DNA from: Gymnogyps californianus | Lineage: Eukaryota; Chordata; Aves; Accipitriformes; Cathartidae | Assembly (NCBI RefSeq): GCF_018139145.2 | Contig: NC_059474.1 | Location: 41,744,344 to 41,808,343, forward strand | DNA length: 64,000 bases | Direction: 5' to 3' | Shown: positions 40,005 to 53,098 of the stretch, one piece after another | How the letters are laid out: every line of letters starts with the position of its first letter | Position numbering within the stretch: the stretch's first letter is position 1 | Translations under genes and position numbers: made by a program | The notes under the pieces: model-generated | What the model was told of the DNA's origin: nothing | Databases searched by the model: none | What the model saw: only the letters and a program-made list of their open reading frames with translations

Positions 40005-40345
40005 CTTTGGAAAGGGCAAACGCAACTTTAAGATCTATTAGCAGAGACCTTTCCAGCAGATATAGATCAATAGCACTGCTGAGGATTGCATGCAGTATGA
40101 TGCTGCATACAAATCTGGTCTGCTATTTTCAAAAAAGGAGAAATGAAACTATATTTAGAGCTGTGCCAGAACAATCAGAGGAATTACGGATCCGGTATTT
40201 TATGAAAAGAGGCTGAAGAAGGCCATTGAAATGAAGACTGAAACAGGATGTGATTTCTCTTTAGCAACAAACCAGGAGTTACCTGACAGATCAAATATTT
40301 TTAAACCACCTGGCTGCTTAGGTCTGTTCAATTCATTTCCAGAAA
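40005..40345 (+). mobile_element. Ancient CR1/L3-clade LINE remnant, plus orientation
   Basis: The diverged plus-strand similarity follows the C-terminal ORF2 region of CR1-like LINEs: agggcaaacgcaactttaag, attagcagagacctttccag, ctgctgaggattgcatgcag, aaatctggtctgctattttc, tttatgaaaagaggctgaag, aagactgaaacaggatgtga and tttctctttag. The order and spacing fit the LINE, but the frame is broken. A 69-codon open frame here (40007-40216) is incidental. The identification is from remembered consensus sequence and needs a repeat search. Confidence 0.55.
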
Positions 40346-41735
40346 GACCAGCATTTTCAGAGATCTGAAGTATCATCTCTGCTGTCAAGTTGCAGGAAAC
40401 CCTCCAGTTCTTCTGGTGTCACGGCTTTATGGGTTGAACTCCCCATCTTTCTGCTTCAATTCTGCTCTCGGGGTATTTTGGATTCTCTATTACATCCAGA
40501 ATGTCACAAAATGCAGAAATTTACAAATTCATTTAATTAAGTTTCATAATTAACTTTCTCTGAGTCAAATGAAACCATTCAAAAATCAGCTATCTTGAGA
40601 ACTACAGCTATTGTCTCACTAAGTAATTAATATTTCTGCTGGTGCCTATTGTTTACAGACACAGAGCAAAGTACCTTTCAAGCTTCTTTTAGTTATCTTC
40701 CACATTTCTGGAAAATTTCTTTTCCAGCTGGGTAATAGCTGTTTTTCCATTCAGGGCACGCTCCTATTTTGTGCTATTTCTGTAACTATTTGAAGAAATT
40801 GCTCAGAGAAAAAAAAAATTAGAATAAACCTACTTCATTTAGCATCTGAATTCTAGCACTGTTTAACCTGAACTTCTGTAGAAAAAGATACTTAATTCTA
40901 AGTGGCTCATATGACTTTTTTGTAGATGCATCTGATCTAAACTAAGTTTCTGTAAAACTAATAGTTTGTGTGTGTGAGAGTTGCTATTACTCAGCCCAAG
41001 CATCAGATTTCTAATTTCACCACACACTGTACTGTATTTATTCTTTATATGACTACTAGGGAGATTATGTACTTAATATTCCTCACAATAGTTAAGATTT
41101 TACCGATGTATCTTCAGTAGGAAGCTTTCTGAAGCCAGAAACTTGCTAATTAAGCAGAAATTAAGTAGAAATGTCAGTCAAAAGATTTTAAGGTGCAGGT
41201 AGAGAGGACGTGACATCAGCTCTCACAGGTAAATGCCCCATCATAAAGAACAAGAAAGCAAAATCTTTGGAGAAAATTAAGGTATAAAAGAACACCCTAC
41301 GCTGTAATTTTGTGTCTATTTATTGTGTTCTCCCTTTCTCTCTGAGGAAATGAGGAAGAGGTTGTAGTGTCTAAAAGACAACAGAAGCATGACAGATTCC
41401 ACCTGAGGCTGAGAGGAGATGATATCCTGACTTGTGAGGAAAAAGAGTAGGGGGCAACTGAGATTCTGAAATATTCTGTAACCATGAAGGGCCAACGGCT
41501 ACAGCAAAGTAAGTTCCTGAATTGCATTTGCCCTTTTCACAGCTGTTATCACACTGGAGAGTCATTGTTGTCTATGATCATCAACTTTTACAAACAGCCT
41601 TTCTCTTCCTCTACTGTTACCAATGGATGAAATCTATTCTGAAAGAAATTCTCATTATCAGTCCACTTTGACGTTGATCTTTTTGTTACCAAATTTCAGC
41701 CTCTTCTCTTTGCTAACCTCTAAATTGCTATTGGG

Positions 41736-41773
41736 ATTTTTTTGTTTGCGTTTTTTTTTTTTCCTTTTTTTTC
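41736..41773. repeat. T-rich low-complexity run
   Basis: Long T runs interrupted by gtttgcg and cc. Read on the gene strand it is poly(A)-like, but no retrotransposon body adjoins it. Confidence 0.65.
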
Positions 41774-44700
41774 TGCTGGATGCCAACACTGATAATCACC
41801 TTATGGGTCAGCTGAGTTCTTTGCTACAACAGATTTTTCCATTTCTTTAAAAAAATCATTTCTCTAGTGACATCATTCTTGTTATGCTATTAAGCTTTAC
41901 TGAGTTACATAGGAATAACTTTCTACAGGTCTACCGTGTACTTGGCTCTTGGGTGTACTCATGCATTCCCACTGAAAGGATCTGTAGGTGGGTTTAAATA
42001 CATTTTTTTTCTGATTTAAAAATCCTGTCATATTTTCTGTATTAAGACCTAGGCTAATATGCATAGGTCAATGAGTTTGAAGTCAACGGTTTCATTATAT
42101 ACGTGGCCAAACAACTTTGGACAAACTTCGCCTGAAAATGGTATCTGTAAATGATTTTAATATCATGAGAAAAGCTTTTACAGGCAAAACACTACTTGGA
42201 TTTCATTTAAACTAACATTTGAATGGGACTTTTCCCCATCAGCCAGTAGATGGAGATGTAAGCTCAGTAATTACTGCATAAACCAGCTCTTTGGCAGTCC
42301 TTGATACAATTGAAGGTTTGTATAATACAATTTAACCGAGGTTAGATTTCTTAATAAGCATTAGATGAGACAGATGAAATCTGTCTGCAGTTAAGGCCCA
42401 TCTATCAGCCTTCCTTGCCACAGACATTCTTACCGCCTATGGTCAGGTGTGCCCGCGGAGCTTAGGAAACTTTCATGTTCAACAAACTATTAATGAAAGT
42501 AAAAAGGCAAAAACTTAAACAGGTGACCAAAAGACATATTTTCTAATACCTGACCACGTGTTGTCAAGTATTTTAAAAAAGCTTGATCAGTATTCTGTCA
42601 TACCAGATTAAAAAAAAAAAAGCAGTATAAAAAAAAAAGTATAGTCTCAGTCATCCCAATACCCACATTTTGACAAGTTTTGAGTCCTTTCATGCCTACA
42701 GAAATTATGATCGTGTTATTACCTTCCAGTAGATATACGAATGTTCTTAAAATATTACCACTTCCATTGGGACAGTCACAATATTCTGTTTTGGTATTAA
42801 AAATTTATGACTCTATTAAATTATCGTTGTAGGAACTCATACTGGAAATTGGTTGCAATAGCAATAATGTCTTGTGATTTACGAAAAATGCAATCATGTC
42901 TCTTAACATCACTCTGCTATGGAATAATAATAATATCCCTATTTAGCAGAAATGGAAACACAAACAATTACAGTAATATAGGATAAACTGTAAAAATTAA
43001 GGCAATATAGTTGGACATTTATAATATTTTCTTTGTTTTGGTTATGCTGCTTGATTTAAGGTCAAATGAGAACACCCCTGAAATAACAGGGCACATACGA
43101 TTTAGCTATATGAACTAATTATATATTACCAAACTAAAACTGACAAAGGACTATTCTTCCCTGAATGGCCTTTGAATAAGTCAGGAACAAACAAAGATTG
43201 TGCTTTGAACAGTTTTGGTGTTTAAACTGTCATTCTGTCAAAAAGAATCACTACAAAATGGGCTAGGCATTACAACCTACTGCAAAGCAGGGAGCTGGGG
43301 ACTTGAAACATTTCCTGTGGGCTGAGAACTTAGGAAGTTCGCTCTCCTTCAGTGCCTTCTGGGAGTCTCTTCGAAACCACTACCCTGAGGTCCCCAGACA
43401 GTGGTCTGAAAACACTGCTCCAAACTACTTTCTTCCCCGCTGTTTACTTTTTCCTTGGGTACTCTGAGAGGTTCTTTGCATGTTTGCAATGCTTTGAAGG
43501 GGAAAAATGTTGTTACTGTTCTCCCACTGTGCTCCTGGCTTATCACCATCTCTTCCACTCCTAATTCACTGCATGTCCACAGGTCATTTGTACTCATGGG
43601 AAAACAGAGAGGTTATTTGCCCTAGCACAAAAAAGCCGGTGAAGTTCTGCAGAATCAGCTAAACTTCCTGCTGGAGAACCAGGAGAGCGGAGGGAGTGGG
43701 GTCTCCTCTCTCCTTGCAGGCACCTCATTCTCTGTAGGGGGTAAATGGACTTGTGTAATTTAATGCCTACAGTGCCTCTCCAGCACTGAAAATGACTCTG
43801 ACACACCAACTTAACAACAGAAAACATCAGAGGGGTTGATTTTCCAAATAATTCACTTGAAGAGACAGTTATATGCTGTTTTCCCACAAAGGAAATAGAT
43901 ATTTTCAGAAATGAGCAAAGCTGATATATGAATCTTGTTCCCTGATAAAGGACACTGTCTTGGCAGTTTATGGAACAACAAATGTCAACTGTTTTGAGCC
44001 TCATTTGTTCCTGGTCTCTCAAAAGATATACATAGCATTTTATAAATAAATTAACACAGCGAAATTTGGAGTGTTTATCACAATTTTCACCTCACAGGTT
44101 GCTGGAGGCATTTGCCTTTGCCTCTTAACAAAGCTTGTCTTCCAGCTAGAATAACGATATTTTGGTTGCTTATATGAAAAGAAAATAGATGCTAGTGTGT
44201 CTGGGGATAATTCAGAATGTGATCTTGCATGTCTTATTTCTAAGGTCCTCATCATGTCAATACCTATACTGAACTCTCCTAATATTTTAAACAAAATTTC
44301 TATAAACTCTCTTTTTCTCACTTAAGTCTCAGATAAAAGATCTGATTCACAGATAACTGCCAGGGTTAACAACTACAGAAATATGGAAGAGACATAATGA
44401 CTGTCAGAGAGATGCAAAAACTGCTGACAGCCATTACTAAAAAGCAATCACCTATAACCCAACATCAAAATGGAAATTATCTTGAGACAGTATCTGCAAA
44501 CATTGTCCTACATCTTGATTCAGTTCAGTGTTGCATTAAAAACCTGCACGGTGCAATTCAGCAACCCTACTCCATGGAGCTTTAAATAGGGCTTTGTGCA
44601 TAACTATCAGTTTGGAACGTGCCCATGAGGTCCTAGATCTTGGTCTCAGGTATGGAAAGGGACCTGAAGAGCCAGCTGCCATTGTGCTGTAAATCTGATG

Positions 44701-45319
44701 CCATCTAGAGCATGTAGAGGAAGTCTTGTGTACTATTTTATGAAGGTTTGCTCGGCAGGAAGCAAGGCTTCCAAATCTGACAAGTTTTCCAGGGCCACAG
44801 GAATGGTACATACTGTATTTTTGGCTGAGAAAATGGAGGAACCACTGGATGTATTGTTGGAAAGCCAGAGACTTTGCATATCTTGATTTCTGGCATGGAC
44901 CAAACAGACATTCTTACAATCAGGATTTAGAACAGTTTGCCATTCGCATGAACCTCAAATAGAGCTCAAATAACATTGTAATAGACTGTAAAAATTGGAG
45001 GGTTAACCAGAATTCAAAAATCTCAGCAAATTTGAGAAGTGAAGTAAACAAAGGCAAAAAAGATAAAATTCAACGTGTTCAGTCACAAAGTATCACACTG
45101 ATCTAGGGATAATGAAGACAGATCACCTTTTCGGACATGGCACTTCAAATAGATATGAAGACAAATGCCTTGCCTTCAAACATCTAAAATCTGAATTACA
45201 AGAGGAGGAGGATGAACACTTGGCTAGATACCAGTTCTGCAGAAAATGATGTGGAGGTTACACCACAGCACAAGCCTGGCATGAATCGACAACGTCAAGG
45301 AAATATGAACAGGAACATA

Positions 45320-45640
45320 GCCTCTGAGACAGGCAAAGTCACCCACCTATTCTACTAGGCAATGACAAGGCTTTGGCTGGTGCAGTATCTGCTCTTGGTA
45401 TGGAAAAAGTCCAGAGGAGAGCAAAGATAATAATCAGAGATCTAGAAAACATGACTTATTAAGAGAGACCAAAAAAAAAAAGATAATTTAGTTGAAAATG
45501 AACAACGAACTGATCTGACATGAGTCCTCAAGTACTTAAAAGGTCTTCTCCCAGTGTACAATGTACATGACAAAATATAAAGGGGTTAAAGCTGTGGCAG
45601 GAAAGTTTCTGATTAGATTTTATGAGAATAGTACTGAAAC
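45320..45640 (+). mobile_element. Ancient CR1-clade LINE remnant, plus orientation
   Basis: gtccagaggagagcaaagat followed by aatcagagatctagaaaaca and tgacttat is the CR1 ORF2 segment encoding VQRRA...I(R/K)GLENMTYE in degraded form. Upstream, ctattctactaggcaatgac and ggctggtgcagtatct fit the preceding 'LYSALVRPHLEYC' segment. Downstream, tcctcaagtacttaaaaggt and ttaaagctgtggcaggaaag continue it in order. Stops and indels abound. The copy is much older than the 26-29 kb CR1 and of a different subfamily. Confidence 0.65.
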
Positions 45641-45970
45641 ACTGGCTATATATAAATTTCTTCCCATCCCCTTCTTTTCATGCTTCCAGCACACACTGCA
45701 TTGGCAGCTTAATTTCTTCAGAGTGGAAGCCAGAAAAAACTCTTCACCTCAGGGCTGAGGGGGTCCTACACCAAGATAGCTGGACAGTCAGAATTATTCT
45801 GTGTAGACAAAAAATCAGAAGGTATGTATTGGCAGGTGAAGATGCTTCTATGCCATGCTTAGTTGATTGCTGTCTCTGAAAAAAGAACCATGGGCATTGG
45901 AGGGGAAAGGAAGAAAAGCACTGTGATACTGTGGAGTATCTGGCAGACCATGTAGAGTAAGTGGGAAATG

Positions 45971-45999
45971 ACACACACACATACCCCCCCCCCCCCCCC
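45971..45999. repeat. (AC)5-AT-A-C16 compound simple repeat
   Basis: acacacacacata is followed by sixteen C residues, an unstable compound tract. Confidence 0.8.
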
Positions 46000-48900
46000 A
46001 ACCCCAACTGCTCATACGGGACAGACGCTAAAGAGTATTAGTAAACTTGAGCCAATGAGTATGTATGGAACTTGCATCAGTGTACACATTTGGAAGCAGT
46101 TTGGCACAGAGGGGTCTGACAAAATCAGTCATTTAAAGTCTTTGTTCTCTCTTCTGTTGGAAGCAACTCCAGCACCAGATTGAGGCTTTAGATAGCAATA
46201 GGTCATTCTTTAAAAAAACCCCCAACAACAAACAAACAGAAATGGAAGTGGATGCAGAGGTCACTCCCAACTTTACGCTGGTAAACGCTATAAAACATAA
46301 GAGAAGGGTGTTGGTTTTCTGTTTCTTAGTACCAATAGGTGTCACCAAATTCCGCATGAAATTTCTAGAGACAATGGCTTGAAAATATACAATTAAAAAT
46401 AGAAATAATTATTTTAAAAGGGTGATTTCTTTTTCTTCATGGAAAATTGTTCAGATATGATTTAAAATTTTGAAAGCCAAGTCATCTGTGCATCAACAGC
46501 ATGTTGATAGCATTAAATAGCTTTCCTCTATGCATTGAGCAACATATCTCTGTCTTCTTCTTGGCCACCATCCCAGTCTTTTTTATATAAAGAAATATTA
46601 AATTCATGTCCAGAAGCTACTTAGTTTTCTAATTACTGGTAGTTTTGGTGACCCACTATGAATCCGCCCCAGCATATGGGCATATAGACTGTCAAGCTCT
46701 AAAGTTAATACTTGCGTGAAGTAGCAGGCTAACAGCTCTAGAAACATTACATTAAAGATGTTTACATATTTATGCTAACCATGAAGCTCCAAGTGTGAAA
46801 GAAAATTGGAAATACGAGTTTCCACAGAAGCCGAAAAACATAGCCACTTTGGCACTGCAGCATCAAGGCATTATGAACAAATTTAGTTCCCTTTTGTCTT
46901 GGGAGGCGTGAGCCACTAGCAACATTAAAGTGAAAAGTTGTGTATCAAACTTGAATCTACCCAATTCAGCTAGTATGTAGGACTCTACTAATTCCTTGAG
47001 TGACTCTTGTGAGGTTATAAAAATTATACCAGCAGCAGCTTTTTATCCTTGATAGTTTTGGTTTTTTTTATTCTGACATGTTACACTCTCTGTAGAGTTA
47101 TCTCTTCTGAACTGGCCTTCAGAGAAAATGTACTGGTTGTACAGAACCTCTGCACTGAAATCCCACCAAAGGCAGGAGAAAATGACTGAATATGCATATC
47201 TTCACTCATAAATGGTGTGTTAGTGTCAGCATTTTTCACTGAAAAAAATTCTGAGATTTTCATGGGGCCGTGTGTGGATGGCAGTTTGTAAAAGCTATTG
47301 TTATCTCCACTAACAGTCTTCTACAGACCATAGCCTGTCAAAACAATAAATCAAGACCTTAAATTACACAAACTCACACTGGTTGGAGACTGCTTCTCTG
47401 TAGAATAACGCCTTTGCATCAAGTATTCCTGTAGCACAGTTCAAAACAGTAGATTACACTCAGGCTTTAAAAAAATAGACGATTGTTTCTGGTTGTAAGA
47501 AGTTTTATGAATATGTTTATAGGCAGAGATCAGCCATAAAAGACACAGACTATAAAGCACTGGAAGCTATAGAACAGAAATCATTGTCCAAAGCACTTTC
47601 TAAACTTCAGAAAATGATCATAAAATTGTAAAAGTACTTGTCAGATTTGAAATGCAGTCTTAGCAAAGACTTTCTTTGCACCAACACATTGCAAAAAGTA
47701 TATATAGATACTGAAAGTAAGGAGCTGCAGAAAAAGACAGTATTTCTGAGAGTATGTCAAATTCAAATAAAAGAGCACGCTGACAACAGCTTGCATAATA
47801 ATAATAATATTATTAATATGATTTTAGGTACGCAATTCAACAGAAAGTGCCAAGTAATCTTCCAATCTAACACACAACTGGCTGCATTAAGGTCATACAT
47901 TACATCCAAGGTTGAGAGTCTGTGATGCAAGGGAAGAGAAAAATGTATGGATCACCTAATTTCATCCCTTGAACATGTTCATAATTTTACCAAAAAGTAC
48001 ATCCATAAACTATAAGCGGCCCCTATTACTGTGAGACCTCAACCCTATAACCTTTGCCAAACTCATACCCAAGGTAGCCTTGCGATGGTGGAGTGATTCT
48101 ATTCCTATTTTATAAATAGAAAACTGAGTACAGGAACTAAAATGCCTCATCAGAGGTTACAAAGTTGCTTCTACTTCCTTGGCTAGCCTAGTATTTGCCA
48201 AACTATTGCTCTGGACGTTTGCTGGAATGACACAATTCTCAGCTTTGTCTCCCTTCAGGAAGGTCTGGAGATGACAGCTCTACATCAGAAGGCAAACAAG
48301 GAACTCTTGGAGAGTAAGGAGTGGCCATATACCAAAAAACTACTAACTTTCCCAGATAGGTGCTAGAAGTCTTGGCATCCATTAAGTAGCACACCACTTC
48401 TTTCATTGGTTAGGATTTCCATCTTGAGTTGCAATTCAATAGCAATGCTGTTAGGTCTCACCCGCACCTTTCCCTCCCTCCTGTATCATAAAGTTACACC
48501 ACCACAAAACTGCTCCAAGGAGCTGTGCAGCCCTTTCCTACTCTGATTGATCTATGCTATATTAATCCTCTCAATTAGTTCATGGTTTTTCCAAATAGTT
48601 TTTTGAGTTGAATTGTTGATGTTTTCTTGCCTGGTTAAAAATATGTTGCTGCTGGTGTGAATGGACACTGATGCCCGTTTTCAGATCGGGCATGTGATAA
48701 CATGAATTGATGTAATGTAAGTGCTGCCAGGAAATAAAGAGCAGTCATCCCCAGCAGGCTTGAGCATATCAAACCTCTGCTTTAAACTTCCACAGAGCTT
48801 TTAGCCCAGACAGGCTATTAAATCATACAAACTGACATGCTGTATATCACAGTCCATTATAGTAACAAGGTTACCCTATTAGTTTAAGTGGCAATCGCTT

Positions 48901-51900
48901 GGGTTAGGCAAACTCCTCCAGAGACTAGAGTGCTTGCACCACAGAAAGAAACAACCACACAAGAGCAGGCTCTTATGTCCCAAACCTATATGTCCCATAA
49001 GGGCATGCTCCCAAACCTCTGCCATGACAGAGAAACAAACCAGAAAGAGATAATATGCCAAGGTGGTCCTTGCCACAAAGGAGGTAAACATCTCTGGTCC
49101 TCCCTGCTTATAGACTAGAAGAAAATTTCCCAAGTCATCTCAAATTCTGCTGAATGATCATTGACCCTGGGATCAAGACAGTGAGCAGCATCATGACATG
49201 ATGATGATTTCACGATTGTCTGACAACTTCCCACAACACATCAGAACGCCAATTTGCTCTGTGTCGTTTACACAACCCTGAATGCATCAGAGGAAAATAG
49301 CATGAAGCCCCCTTCAGAATATATTGGGGTAGTTGTACATGAATCGCAAGAGAAAAATCACTACAGCCAACTGTGATGAGCTGCAAGAGTGACAGATCAG
49401 TTGAATGCAATATAAAACTTCTGTTATTTCTGTGGCACAAGAAAAAGGGAAATCAACAAGGAGTTCTCAGACTTAGTCTCTGGATGGGAAGGCAACATTA
49501 TTAGGGGTGAAGTCCAATTTCCACGCCTCTAAGGATTCAATGTGTCGTGAAAAACAGTGACACAGATCTTTCAGAAGAATTGCTAATCTTAAAGGCTACA
49601 TGAGATCATGTATGGAATAGTTGCTAAACTTTCCTAAACGCTACAATGAGCATAGAGCAATATCCAATAATTCACACAGGAGCTTTGATTGAAAATACAT
49701 TTTATATGGCTTTAGTTTGGTTCAGTAAAACCTATGGGAAACTTGGCATGCCCAGTGACAAACTACATGTGAACCAAAATGATAAATTTTATAGATGAAT
49801 GCAGCCTGATCCAAATGCAGTTATAAATTTCTCATGTGACTCCCAGGTTGGTGCTAGTATATCATCTGTACCTGAATTCAACACTGGGCAGGCTGGAAGC
49901 TTCTGAGAGTGTTATACATTCCTCAAGTCATAAACATCAAGCCAAATCTTGGTGTAAAGCTACTTGTTGTGAACAACTGCAGAAGGCCTGAGAATGGGTG
50001 TGGGTGTACATCAGGAAAAGCTGAGATCTGGAATGAAGCTCCAAGTGCTGTCACAGTGAAGGGTGGAGATGCTGCCTGAGCGGCACTGCAGGTGTATGAA
50101 CAATAAACCATGCCCACGCTCACACCACAAATGGATGAGAATGTCTAGATTCCTCACAAGAGGGATTTTGAACTGAAAGACTGTGTCCAGATAGATAGCA
50201 TCCAACAGGAGAGTACCTGACAAACACCGATCATAGTGGAGTACAGTTTAAAAAAAAAAGCAGGGAAAAATTAATTCCAGAAACACTAGCTCAACTGGCA
50301 TTGAAGCTCAGTAAGCTCTGTGCTACTGTCACACCAAAAGCCTACCTGACAACACTTCAGTTTGTTGTGTCAACAGCAAACTCTCTGCTGATGTCTGCTG
50401 CAGCAGTATTTTGATCACGTGCAGATGGAAAGCAAACGTATCATTCAGATAATACAATGACTGCTCTTAGGTCTTCTGTAGTTTGATCTGGTTTTATGTA
50501 CATTATTTCTTAGGCTGATGCGACCTTTTCTGCTTAACACACATACTGAGTTGGCATTTTAAGTGAGGGAAAAAACTCATCAGCGCAATTTTTGGATCAT
50601 GTACCCATTATTTGCTGGTGTTTTACTAAAAACACTGGCAATTTTCCAGTTCATTAAGGATCAGCTCTGATCTGATGCTGCTGGCAAGAAATAAAGCTAT
50701 TAGGATACCAATAGTAAAATATTTAACCTAAACAAAAAAAAAATCCCTACTGCTTACAAAATAGTAACGTAATAATTATGGTGCTGGCTGAAGCCATTTC
50801 TAGTTTTAGTATATATGCACCTAAAGGAAAACTGTTCTGTCTCTTTAATTCTATAGAAGCTGTCTTGGTCAATTAAGTTACTGATATCTAAAATGGTTTG
50901 TAACATTTACCATACTTGTTGTAAAGCAAGGTATAAAAGCTTGAGGTGTCAACAGAGAAGGCCCTAGGAGAAAAGCAGTACTGACTTTGAATTAGAAAAT
51001 AATTCCTCCCCTAAGCAAAATTCATACTGGTTATTTAAAACACTTCTATACCCTCGCCATTCTAGGCAGAGGGTACTTTTGAGCAAAGATATTGTCCTAG
51101 CTCAGCCAGCCTTCAATCCTGCTGTCATGTGTGGGGAAGGACATGGTGGTTCCATGTGCACTGCTGCTTTTCCACCTGCATCGCTCTGATGCAGATGCTG
51201 TGATAGGGAAAACAAAGGAAGACTCTCACTGATTTGTGTAAGAACTGGGAAGCCTTTCCACCTTTTTGGGGAGATGACTACTCAGATTACAAGAGATTTA
51301 TAGGTTGTATTGTCCTATATGTTGTTCCTTGCGAAGCCATTTATCTGTGTGTCTTATGAATGTAGGCAGGGCAAGGTGGGTATCAACTGCTGCCATGCTG
51401 ATCGTAACAACAGTTCATGCAAAACCACCACATCTGTTCTGTAATGCACAAAGCCTCGTCTGTTCTAGAAAGTTTCCTACGACTGACTCCTCTTCAGGCC
51501 TCTCTTATCTTTGAGAGATGCATACTACAAACTGCAAATGTGTGAAATGGCTGATAAGCAACCCTGTAGCTACGCTGGCAATATAGAAGTCTTACTTATA
51601 CACAAACTTCGAATGCTGAATCAAATTATACGATGTGCTAGGTGACTTTCAGTAAGAGGCAAGAAATTACAACTGCTCAGAAGACCAGGAAGACTTGTGG
51701 AAGAGCAATCGAGGCTCTAGCAACTCCGGAGTGTTATGTGATTGCACTAGCTGCATCTATGTTGTGGAGTGGTCACATGGGCAGCTGATGGAAAGTACTT
51801 ATCAGCACTTACACCAATGCAAGATGAAGACTGATGGGCCTAGATGTAGATAAGTAAAAAGGAACAAGCAGAATAATGAAAATAAGCCCACCGAATGCTG

Positions 51901-52202
51901 CAGTTACCTACTTTTCCCTATACAGAGCTGGTCATTCCCTGGATATAAGGGTCAATTTCTGCATGAATCAGATCCATTACTTCAAAATAGTGCAGAGTCT
52001 GGGCCAGAGACACAGGTTTTCTGTTGCTATTGTTTCCAGGTTTTGTTTTGGGCAGGAGAAAATGCTGAGTTTTTAAACTGGCAAAACCTGCAGCGTGGAG
52101 TTTCAGCCAGGACTATTGACAGCATCAGAGCCAGTCCTGCTGCCAGCCTTGCTGGGATGCGCACTGTGTGAGAGACCTGGAGACTTTGCCACATTGAACC
52201 AC

Positions 52203-52218
52203 GTCTGTCTGTCTGTCC
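52203..52218. repeat. (GTCT)n short microsatellite
   Basis: About four units of gtct (gtctgtctgtctgtcc) lie 0.7 kb from exon B. Confidence 0.65.
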
Positions 52219-52914
52219 TCTCTATGCTGATGCGGATTAATCCTAGTTGATCCTTACGTGAGAATAATTAAAAGAAAAAAAAGAAGGATCTACCTTCGTG
52301 AAAAGTAGATCACTCCTGTGAATGAGCTGATCTATATAATACTGGGATCGGAGGCTGGCTTATCAAAAATTATTTACAAATCAGCTTGACACTGTTTAGG
52401 TTTAACAGCCCTATGTTTTAAGTTACAGCAATACATATACAGTAGCAATATCACCAGTTATAAACAAAGCATCTGCCGGCAGAATGTGGACTCAGCTATT
52501 AATGCATGTATTGCATCAATCTCCAGCAAAGAAAACATTAAACTAAAGGCTGTTCAGGAAGTGCTCTGTGGAATAAACAGAATAACTGTAGTCACATTCA
52601 CTCCTTGTCCAATGCCAATACTTTCTCCTAACTACAAGTATGTGCCTGTTTCTTTTCTGTACAACCACTGGGCCAGAAAAGATGGGGAAGGTTTGTGTTT
52701 CCAGGCACAGCTTGTGAATTCTGCAACTTGTTGCCCTGATCTTTTTCCTAGTTTTGAGGTTTTATAAACCTGTATAGAAGCTGTTTGCTTCTACTACTTT
52801 TCATTAGTATGAAGTAGCCTACATGGAAATTTCTGGGCTTGGATTCTTCTGCTACAGTCATCTTCTTTGCTTGTTCTGCTTCATGTTCCCACTCTCCCCT
52901 TTATCGCTACTTAC

Positions 52915-53098
52915 TCAAAGGGGTCGCTGGGATCAGCTCTCTGGAGCTCTGGAGGAATCGGTATTCTTTTGTAGTACATTTCCCAGTCAAAAGCTCCTCG
53001 CATGGCATCCCCCGCCTGTGCCTCGTAGCCAAAATGATTGTGGTCAATGACATCGATCATAGGACACACGATGGTTTTGTGGTTTAGTGCAATCTGGT
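52915..53098 (-). CDS. GALNTL6: GALNTL6 internal coding exon B (catalytic domain middle)
   Basis: This 184-nt exon reads [10 protein letters not shown], then [35 protein letters not shown] and [15 protein letters not shown]. The acceptor is ctttcatttttcag and the donor is gtaagtag. Two bases open the exon (completing Asn with exon A) and two bases (GA) close it, completing Glu with exon C. All 60 whole codons are open. The IDVID segment and the [13 protein letters not shown] segment correspond to the conserved CPVIDVID and GGFNW regions of polypeptide GalNAc-transferases, between the DxH motif and the Gal/GalNAc motif. HNHFGYEAQ and [11 protein letters not shown] match my memory of GALNTL6; GALNT10 has HDDFRYETQ and ELQKADPSDPF. 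This is the main basis for the paralogue call. The exon is followed by a 36.6-kb intron, the largest in the window. Confidence 0.93.

Larger units (their letters stand above)
16296..52914 (-). other. GALNTL6: GALNTL6 giant intron between exons B and C (36,619 bp)
   Basis: This complete intron runs from the donor gtaagtag to the acceptor ttcatgcttcag. Identified contents are a TG-rich microsatellite (16346-16378), purine and T runs, a decayed CR1 LINE (26090-29215), a GC-rich block with a hairpin (about 31900-32115), and three old CR1-clade remnants (about 35060-36200, 40005-40345, 45320-45640). The stretches 16379-26089, 29216-31399, 32116-35059, 36201-40004, 40346-45319 and 45641-52914 hold only short chance frames, homopolymer runs and no repeat I can name. 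Confidence 0.88.
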
